A stretch of 64,000 bases of DNA, taken from NCBI GenBank assembly GCA_030549495.1, contig JAUIRK010000461.1:124001-188000 (forward strand), in the 5' to 3' direction. Below, piece by piece: positions 56,760-64,000 of the stretch. Within the stretch, counting starts at the first letter, position 1, and each line of letters opens with the position of its first letter. The notes under the pieces are model-generated. The model was not told the origin of the DNA, did not search any database, and saw nothing but the letters and a program-made list of their open reading frames with translations. The DNA is from Nectonema munidae (Eukaryota > Nematomorpha > Nectonematoida > Nectonematidae). The translations under genes and the position numbers were made by a program.

Positions 56760-57360
56760 AATTATTTATACTTAAAATTTAAGTAAGTAGGTAAGTAAGT
56801 TTATTATTATCAACATCATGTAAAGGAAAAAAAGGAGACATGAAGAACATTAAAAAATTATCCAATACAGCATTTTTTAAATAATTCACAGGATTGAGTT
56901 GTCCAAAGGGTACATTCATGTCACAAGATGAACAGCTCAAATTATAAAATATAACATAAAAATGTGTAAAGAAAGTGGGAGAATAACTTAAAATTAAAAT
57001 TTTCCGTTAAAAAGATATAATTGAATGAATATTTCAAACTATTTTTAGTAAAAGTTTGTTTTTGACAAAACTCAACGATCATTAGAGGTAAATTCATTTT
57101 AAATTTAACATAAATTTGTATTAATTTTGTTTTTATTAATTGTTAGATAGCGTTAAAATTTTGTATTTTGAACTGAAATTTTTTCAATTCTTTTACATTT
57201 TTCTTTGAGAATTTCAATCATTCAACATGTTTACAATTTAATGAATCATTCTTTCAGATTTCAAAAAAGGAAAATAGAAAAATAAAAAATGCCCTCTAGA
57301 GGCCACTAGAGGTAATCAAATCATTCGACCATGCGAGGGTGGAGGAGGGTGCGAAATTGC
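56760..57360. other. Gap, nothing recognised
   Basis: AT-rich sequence between P7 and the LINE 3' part; includes CTCTAGAGGCCACTAGAGG near 57294. The missing LINE reverse transcriptase core is not readable here. Confidence 0.45.
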
Positions 57361-57372
57361 GATGGTTAAAAG

Positions 57373-57930
57373 ATGCCAGTTAGGCATCTTTTAATTATAA
57401 GAAATTTACCTCTGAAAAGAAAAGGAGAAATTTATAAAGCTTACGTCCAAACTGTTATCACTTATGGTTCTGAAACATGGAATATAAAGACTCTTGAAAA
57501 AAATATTTTACAAATGACAGAAAGAGCAATGTTGAGAAGAATATGCGGAACGAAAATAAAGACAAAGATAAGCCCTGATAAATTTATGCCTCAATAGGCA
57601 TTGGAGAAAATATTGTGAATTATGTGGCTAAAAGTAAGATAAGGTGGCTAGGCCATGTTTTAAGAAAGGAAGATAAAGCGGAACGAAAATAAAGACAAAG
57701 ATAAGCCCTGATAAACTTATGTCTCCATAGGCATTGGAGAAAATATTGTGAATTATGTGGCTAAAAGTAGGATAAGGGGTGGCTAGGCCATGTCTTAAGA
57801 AAGGGAGATAATGAAACAATAAAACAAGCTTGGAATTTTGAAATTAAACTAAACGAAAGAAAGGACGTCCAAAGTCAAGTTGGAGAGAAAAAACGATGAA
57901 GGATCTAAAAAGCTAGGGCTGAAGGTGGAA
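57373..57930 (+). pseudogene. RTE-like LINE ORF2 C-terminal remnant with internal duplication
   Basis: Encodes LKRKGEIYKAYVQTVITYGS followed by ETWNIKTLEKN, MTERAMLRRICG and, after breaks, IGENIVNYVAKSRIRGGWLG and HVLRKGDNET, matching the conserved C-terminal block of RTE/Jockey-type reverse transcriptases (RPALLYGSETW...R.M.RRMLG...R.RWLGHVLR). 57545-57677 is repeated at 57678-57812, so the RICG to RKED portion occurs twice. Frames are broken. Confidence 0.8.
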
Positions 57931-58059
57931 GATGCTTTTGACAGGAAGAAGTGGTGACACAAGTGGTTCTTTTTGTGCGACAGTCAGAAATCCCTTTTAA
58001 AAAGGGAAAATTCGGAAATAAATAAATGATTGATTGATTGATTGATTGAGGATCGTTTT

Positions 58060-58825
58060 CGCAATACAATGTTTTGTTCATTACTTTTTCATCCTATGTT
58101 TCTAGTTATATTCCCTTTTTTTAAGTTTAAAATAGAAGAATGTATTATATTTCTTTAAATAAATTTTTAAAATATTACGATATTGATATTAAGACGGCAT
58201 CAAATTTGTAAAGAGGTGCAAAAATGGCATATCTTTATGATTGCAACAACAAAAATTTGATTAGGTGGTGTTTCTTTCATAAAAAAAATTGAGTATTGAT
58301 GAAAATATGGTTCCATACTTTGAAAAATTATAATTAATAATATAATAAAATAAGTAATCTAAATTTTGATGAAACCATTAAATGAAATAAGTAATAGGGA
58401 AGAATTTTTAGAAAAAAATTTGAATTGTTTCAAAGATCAACACTTAACGCTTAATATATTTTAGATCAACCTGCAACATTATAAGAAAAAAGCTAATTGA
58501 TTTGTCAGCTAACTATTTTATCAGGTTTTACTTTGTTAGTCCCTAAATTAAGTATTACAGATACAGTAATCGCATCTAAAAATTAAGTTTAGAAATAAAT
58601 CACTAATTATATATATTTACGTAATTAGCTAAAGTAGTTTATTGGCTAATTAGTATAAATTTATAAAATAAATTCATGTTATATAAAATTATAACTGTAA
58701 AAACGATTTAAACGCCCTCGTTCTTTATTCAAATTCAGCAAATGAATGCAACTTCGTTCTCCAAAATATTTTTAGACGCTAATTCAAGACTAACAAAATA
58801 AAAAATTTAAAGAAGGAGTCATAAT
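58060..58825. other. Gap, nothing recognised
   Basis: AT-rich; probably intron of the zinc-finger gene if it continues downstream on the minus strand. Confidence 0.4.
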
Positions 58826-58831
58826 ACTTAC

Positions 58832-58968
58832 GATGGCAAAGATGACTGAGTATCAATGGCATTTGAAGATAGGTCGCTGATATTTGCAATAGAATGCCAA
58901 TGTCTTAAGTGATTGAAAAGGGTTGAGCGGTGCTTCGATGAGTACTCACAGAGCTTGCACTTCCACGC
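58832..58968 (-). CDS. C2H2 zinc-finger gene, exon (third readable)
   Basis: 137 nt with acceptor TTTTTAACAG before 58968 and donor GTAAGTATT after 58832. It encodes AWKCKLCEYSSKHRSTLFNH plus LRHWH: one finger, C-x2-C-x12-H-x4-H, followed by a polar Ser/Asp-rich tail (ISDLSSNAIDTQSSLPS). The exon begins in phase 0, exactly what the donor at 62510 requires, and ends with two bases of a codon, so the gene continues below 58832. The intron above is about 3.5 kb. C2H2 arrays usually bind DNA; the target is unknown. Confidence 0.85.
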
Positions 58969-58974
58969 CTGTTA

Positions 58975-61375
58975 AAAATATCACGATTCAAGATAAAAAT
59001 TTAGCATAAATATGTGTTCTTTTCTGATTTCCTAGATTTGTCTTTGTTTATGGTTATAAAATAAAAGTTTCATAAAGATCTTTTACAAAGTAATCTATAT
59101 ATAGCAAATTTACATTTTACATCATGAATATGTTAGTTATGTCAATGATTGTTTGACTTCATTTACAAAAATAATAGCGATACTTTTTTTTTGCTTTTAG
59201 TTCATAAAACCTTAGACTTAAATTTAAAATTGCGTTAAAGTTCCTCCATACATTACTTGCCATATTCGAAATAAAATCTAAAAAACACATATTTGGAATT
59301 AAAGAGAAATGCAGTCTCTCATTATCTACAAAATACTACATTTTCTGACTATAGCTTTTAACGTATAGAATTCAGTATTTTTCCGAACTGCCTTCAATTT
59401 CTGAAGTAATACACATTTTTAAGAAAAGGAAAAAGGTAAATTAATTATTATAGGAAATGCAAACCAATTGGAATAATACTCACTCTATTGAAAATCTTTA
59501 CGGAGAATATTTATAAATAAAGTCCCATTTCACAATAAACAGTTGAAATTTCTCTAAGAAACTTGAATTTACCTCTGATAAATTCCTAAATATAGTGAAT
59601 AACAACAAACATCTTGAACTAGATAATAATACTAATAATAATGAGATTTGGAGCATATTTTTAAATCTGAAAAAGCTTTTGACACGCTAATGCATTAAAT
59701 TCTACTGACTATCTTACCAGTTTGATAGAAAAAATCTGTTGTACACAAAGTCAATAAATTCATCAATCTTAATGTTCCAAAAGTGGTTTACTATTTTTGT
59801 TTAATAAAGGGGATATTGATAAACTACAGAAAAAGTAGATTTTTTACCTTTTGGATATGGTGTTTCAATTTAGATCCAAATTAGAAAGATCTTAGCTCTA
59901 TTTATGACGAAAAAGAGAAAAGCATGCATTAATTGTGGACTGTATAATGCTAATCGTAGATTGAATCTGTCTATGAATGATTCTCTGGATTGGTCTGATC
60001 AAATCTGGTTTATTTCTGATAAATTTAATACACTTAAGAATTGATAAAAAAATATTTTAGAAGAATGCTTGCTTAGTGCAACCTCACTTAGTGTGAGCAT
60101 TGTTATGGTGCGGTGTGCAATTTGAGTAATACATTCCTCTATTGAGTATTCATCAACTTTTATACAATTTGAAAAGATATATAATATTTTCACGTCAATT
60201 CATTTCCTATTCCATTTTAAATTATTATTATAGGCAAAAAGGAGAAATATAAAATGAAAAAGGACGACATTTATGTATATATATATTTTTTAATTAAAAG
60301 GCTCAATATTTTATTTAAATATAATTATTTTTATGATTTAGTAGCTTTTTATTGATAATTTTTACCCTTTTGTTAATTTTAATAAATTAAATACTTAAAT
60401 TCTTCATTTCTCTTGCATTCAAGGCAGAACACTTTATGAAAGAATGCTTTCGGGTAATGAGTCCTCATCAGTCGCTCCTAAATCACTAATTAGTTGTTCT
60501 TATACACTCACTGGGATTTCAACTGTAGAGAAATTTCCTTAGAATTGGGCATTAACCAAGTGGGCGTCAACAGTTAGATTTGGTGAAACTTTTTCTATTT
60601 TATTTGGATACCATTGCGGTTTTGTTCAGCTTTTGTTGATAGCACATCTCTGGCTCCTGCTTTTAGTATATTTACATTAGATATTTTGTTATTTGTATTA
60701 TTATTATAGTGTAGTTAAATGTTTAATTTTGCTTGTATTCGATCATAATCACCAACTTTACTTTCGATATATTCTTTGAACAAAATCTTATAGGAATGAA
60801 TTACAATTTATCCATAGAAATTATGGTCCTAACACTGCGGATTCAATTTTTTAAATATTTTAAAGCAACCGAAGTAAAGCAAGTATTCATGTAGGGGGTC
60901 CACTATATTTATAGAGGGGTCCATATAAGAATATTTTAAATTTAGAGCCCATCAAAATTTGCAAAGGTTACATATTAAAAACAAAATTTAAATGTTTATT
61001 GAATAAAAAATTTAATTTTGTTGAGGAAAAGTTCTGAAACTTGAAAAAATGATATATTATGGTAAGAAGCTCAGTTATATGTGTTCCTTTCCCATCTCCA
61101 TATCTTGTCGAATCAGGTTTGCTACTAAAAGTGACTAAAATATCATTTATCTTAAATTTCTTTATCTTTATAATTAGAGTAAACAAATAAAAAAATATTG
61201 ATTAAGAACTTCTTACTTATTCTTATATTTTTGATAAATAAAATTGTTAAAAATAAAAAATAAGAGACTCACAATAAAATTTTCAGTTCGAAAAGGGTCG
61301 ATAAGAGAAAAAAGCTGAGAATAATTTATGTATATGAATAAACAATATTATGTAACGTATATATAGAGTACACAC
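58975..61375. other. Intron of the zinc-finger gene, nothing else recognised
   Basis: AT-rich; short open frames only. It lies between the two readable exons on the minus strand. Confidence 0.6.
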
Positions 61376-61379
61376 TACA

Positions 61380-61503
61380 CAGTTAAACCTGTTTTGAGAG
61401 ATCTCTTATGAAAGTTGTCGCTTAATAGTGATAACTGAGAAGAATTGAAAGTGGCCATTATTATATACAGGCGGTCGTTTTATTGAAGTGTTGGTTAAAG
61501 CAG
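61380..61503. mobile_element. Possible Tigger/pogo end or short MITE
   Basis: CAGTTAAACCTGTTTTGAGA followed by a GTTGTCGCTTAATAGTGATA stretch resembles the Tigger end at 49972. A TTGGTTAAAGCAG near 61500 could be a decayed opposite end. No clear TA pair. Confidence 0.4.
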
Positions 61504-61680
61504 ATTTTATCTATATACAAACTCCTGTTGTTTTTCCTCACGTGTTTTAAATACATACTTTTGAAGAAAAAGATAGAAAGGATAAAGAGAAAAAACGAAA
61601 AACTTATATTTTGCATATTTCATAAACTTTGCATTAAGTTTCGCTATCGCGATTTTAAAAATAACCCCTTGGAAATATGG

Positions 61681-61830
61681 GACGTGAGTAGGGTTGGTTA
61701 GATGCTGGATTCGATAACTCAAGGTCTTGGGTTCGATTCCGCATCAAGCCTGCTTTCCTCATAGTCCGATACAAGCGGCGCAATTGTGCCTTCTCGATGA
61801 AAACACCCCGGGTACCTCTACCTTTGTAAA
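61681..61830 (+). mobile_element. tRNA-derived SINE, copy 4
   Basis: The best copy of the family: GTGAGTAGGGTTGGTTAGAT head (box-A-like), box B GGTTCGATTCC at 61730-61740, then TTTCCTCATAGTCCGATACA, GTGCCTTCTCGATGAAAACA and CCCCGGGTACCT. Lies in the zinc-finger gene intron. It lacks a cloverleaf 3' half with CCA, so it is not a tRNA gene. Confidence 0.85.
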
Positions 61831-61859
61831 AAAATGAACGCTAGCTTTTTCAAAGAGGT

Positions 61860-62500
61860 AAATACAATAGTTTCTGATACAAGAGAATAAAAATGAATTT
61901 AAACGCAACATAAAAGAAAATAATTTTAAGACTATATATCTTACAAATGCTTTAAGTTTGTTCAAAATTACAGCCGAATTCTGAATCAAAAACTATTTTC
62001 TTTAAAAAGGTGTCACTGTGTCTACTCAATAGAGATAGGGGATTGCTTTCAAACTCACTAATCAAAACAATTATAGCCTTACTAAAAGCAGACATACTTT
62101 TCGAGACCCACTTTGTAGCAAAAAATACCTAATATAAGAATGAGTGTTTAAGGCTGTAGTTCCATCTATGTTGAACAAAATGCTGTTCAATTTAAAAAAG
62201 AAATATAACGCCACAAATTCAAGCATAGAGAGTCATCACACCCTTCTGAAATTTTAAGACTCATGAAACAAAATCCTGATCATGGATTTGACTTTTCATC
62301 ATAATAGCGCGACATTTTAGACTTGGATTCAAATGCAACAAAACTTTTTTGAAAGTTTTTATTTAGTTTTGATCAACTGAATAAATATAAATAATATGAA
62401 CAAAAAGTAAGAAGTATAATTACAAGAAAATTTTTAATAAAATCTCACTATAAAAATGGAAATTAGAATTATATAAAACATTTGCTAGGAAAATAAGATA
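61860..62500. other. Intron of the zinc-finger gene, nothing else recognised
   Basis: AT-rich noncoding sequence next to the exon donor at 62509. Confidence 0.6.
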
Positions 62501-62509
62501 CATAAATAC

Positions 62510-62726
62510 CTTAAGATTAATATGTACAAGCATATGTCGTTTGAGCATTGATTTCGACTTGAACGCTTTATGTTGTGAACATAACTCGCATATATATTTC
62601 TTGACCTGGTTTCCATCTGTATGCTTATTCAGGACATGAAGCCGCATACTTTTTTCATTTTTAGCTCGATAAAAGCAGAACGAACATTGAAATGGTCTGT
62701 TCAAGTCGTGTTGCTGCAGATGGGAA
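62510..62726 (-). CDS. C2H2 zinc-finger gene, exon (second readable)
   Basis: 217 nt, acceptor TTACTTTTCAG before 62726, donor AAG|GTATTT after 62510. The first base completes the codon split with the upstream exon. It encodes SHLQQH (the His pair of the previous finger), the finger CSFCFYRAKNEKSMRLHVLN-KH (C-x2-C-x12-H-x4-H) and the finger CELCSQHKAFKSKSMLKRHM-LVH with a 14-residue loop. Frame is kept across both splices. Confidence 0.92.
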
Positions 62727-62781
62727 CTGAAAAGTAAAGATGCTGAAACTGTATGCTTTAAAATATATCAAACAAAACTAC

Positions 62782-63006
62782 TTGTAGGCAGACCAATTTG
62801 ATGTGGAATAAGAACAAAATTGACAATGAAGCGTTTTATTGTGGACTTTATCCATATGCTTGGATAAGTAGTACTGATTTTTAAACGTTCTAGCTGGCTT
62901 GAAGCGCGATTTATTTGAAGAAGATAGAGATGAACAGAGTGAGCACTTCAGTTTAAGATCTTCACCATGGAGGTTATTTAAATGTGATTTAAGTAAGTAA
63001 TTGCAA
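62782..63006 (-). CDS. C2H2 zinc-finger gene, exon (first readable)
   Basis: 225 nt, acceptor TTTCTCTTAAG before 63006, donor AA|GTAGTTTTG after 62782; the intron to the next exon is 55 bp. It starts with the tail of a finger (CNYLLKSHLNNLH), then a finger with an unusually long loop (CSLC ... SKHMDKVH, 25 residues), then CQFCSYSTSNWSAYN whose His pair is encoded in the next exon. It begins with one base of a codon, so at least one more exon lies upstream on the minus strand (above 63006), perhaps outside the window. Confidence 0.9.
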
Positions 63007-63009
63007 CTT

Positions 63010-63945
63010 AAGAGAAATAAATTAGGAAAATTTATTATATATATTATGCATTATGTATATTTTGTTAGAGTCTTAGTTACTCTTGCTTTAATGTACGTAT
63101 AACCTAGGAAGAATATAACGAAAAAAATAAAATGATTTCAGGGATAAAGTGTTTAAACATTCAATCAAAAATATTGAACTCTACCCAACCCATACTGTCA
63201 TACATTCAGGGTACGAATTATCCTTTAAAAGTCGAACTTCATTAAAAATAATAGCTATGATGATTCTTATAATTTTCTAAATACGCCACTGCTTACATAT
63301 ACTGTTGAATTCGGTTAACCAGTACTTTGCGGGGTACATCGTGGATTACACTGGAGTTAAAGCTTAAAAGAGTTAAGAGAAAGTGGGTAATAAGAGTAAT
63401 AAAAGTGATTAAAAGCTTCCACAGCATCACACTAACACCCATTGAGTGTGGTATAACGCGTGAAGAGTGAGTGGTGAACTTGCTGATAGAACAGCTATGC
63501 TCGGTCTTCGAACAATAGACATCACGCTAATTTAAGTAGCTCTTAACCATAATTCGAGGCGTATCCATGAAGCCAGCAGTAACCTACGGTTGCTGGTACT
63601 ACACTCAATGATCGCTGCTGCTGCGAAAGTGCAACGAAACTCCCACACATTAACCCTAGAAACATTTTAGGAACAAAAAGTTTTCATTGAGTTCAGAAAG
63701 AATTTTTTGCTGACCCGTATAGCATAATCTGAGGGCTAACAACAACAACAACTCTGTAATGCTTCTTTTGCAGTTAACGAAGGCCTAAGTTGCGTACATC
63801 TCTATAGATAATAAAAAAATTTCAGCTCGCGCAAATAAGCCTTTTAATATGAAGATAATTTAACATATGATAATCTATATGAATGTCAGCAAAATAAAAA
63901 TTTTCTCGTTTACAAACTTTTCGCCCAAAATAAAATAGCCTAGAA
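63010..63945. other. Gap above the zinc-finger exons, nothing firm
   Basis: 63320-63780 is less AT-rich than its surroundings but has no long open frame. A possible small hAT MITE (CAGGGTACGAAT near 63196 and TACGCCACTG ending at 63281, imperfect 8-mers outside) is too weak to call. Confidence 0.4.
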
Positions 63946-63947
63946 AG

Positions 63948-64000
63948 CAGTGGTAGCCAAAAAATGGAAGTTGGGGGGCAAGCATATTGGAAATAAAATA
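63948..64000 (+). mobile_element. Possible hAT MITE end, cut by the window edge
   Basis: CAGTGGTAGCCAAAAAATGG followed by GGGGGGC resembles the hAT ends at 385 and 5332. The other end would be beyond 64000. Confidence 0.4.

Larger units (their letters stand above)
54405..58051 (+). mobile_element. RTE-like LINE relic, interrupted by piggyBac P7
   Basis: The 5' leader GGTGCCGGTCCTAAGCCCGG, GGTTGCGTCAGTAAGGGC and ATTCGGCGTAAAA is a phrase common to many invertebrate RTE-type LINEs. It is followed by the endonuclease start KFHKFGSWNVETMVGRSVEV near 54555-54610. The region after the endonuclease (54700-55400) reads RKTHEFLDSWKLKDPDIQ, a WWNQNVRK-type block and LDEIENTLTKMKNGK. P7 then interrupts at about 55490. 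The reverse transcriptase core is missing. The ORF end resumes at about 57370 and the element ends in a (TGAT)n tail at 58027-58050. Heavily broken. Confidence 0.78.

Noticed and set aside
61681-61760. Functional tRNA gene
   Set aside because: Box B is good but there is no complete cloverleaf, and the sequence continues into a body shared by three other copies: a SINE.

Overview
This 64 kb window is AT-rich eukaryotic DNA, most likely from an arthropod or other invertebrate. The evidence is short GT-AG introns of about 55-120 bp, a split C2H2 zinc-finger gene, tRNA-derived SINEs, RTE-like and RNase H-bearing LINEs, and piggyBac, hAT, Tigger/pogo and MULE DNA transposons. Nothing here is bacterial. 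I cannot name the species. All similarity statements come from reading motifs by eye; no search was run.

Layout. 1-7.2 kb: small nonautonomous elements (two hAT MITEs, two SINEs, an inverted-repeat MITE, and a 1.8 kb element with repeated GCATTTTTTCC subterminal units that holds a piggyBac fragment). 7.28-15.59 kb: a Tigger/pogo transposon with TA target duplication and a decayed transposase on the minus strand; a full-length RNase H-type LINE (two open ORFs, 12-bp target duplication) sits inside it. 15.7-16.9 kb: a second copy of the first piggyBac family. 18.22-50.10 kb: a giant inverted repeat. Its arms (18222-37025 and 41180-50105) are about 8.2-8.8 kb of shared sequence around a 4.15 kb spacer; the left arm is swollen to 18.8 kb by three insertions absent from the right arm. 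50-58 kb: Tigger relic, two more piggyBac relics and an RTE-like LINE. 58.8-63.0 kb: at least three exons of a host C2H2 zinc-finger gene on the minus strand, the only clear host gene.

History that can be read. A piggyBac copy (P3), an old hAT relic, a Tigger end and an unrecognised degenerate coding tract were already in place, and P3 already inactivated, when the segment was duplicated in inverted orientation, because both arms share the same P3 lesions. Later, private insertions arrived. In the left arm: a piggyBac (P2) into the P3 N-terminal region at a TTAA, a 4.67 kb hAT into the P3 C-terminal codons (8-bp duplication TTCTAAAG) carrying a FLYWCH-MULE transposon, and a 2.3 kb apparently intact piggyBac (P4, 581-591 aa, catalytic Asp spacing identical to the canonical enzyme). 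In the right arm: a 695-bp hAT remnant (8-bp duplication GTGCCCAC).

At least seven distinguishable piggyBac copies or families fall in 64 kb. The best candidates for recently active elements are P4 and the RNase H LINE. The most unusual structures are the inverted repeat itself, the unrecognised coding tract within it, and the P4 subterminal palindromes.
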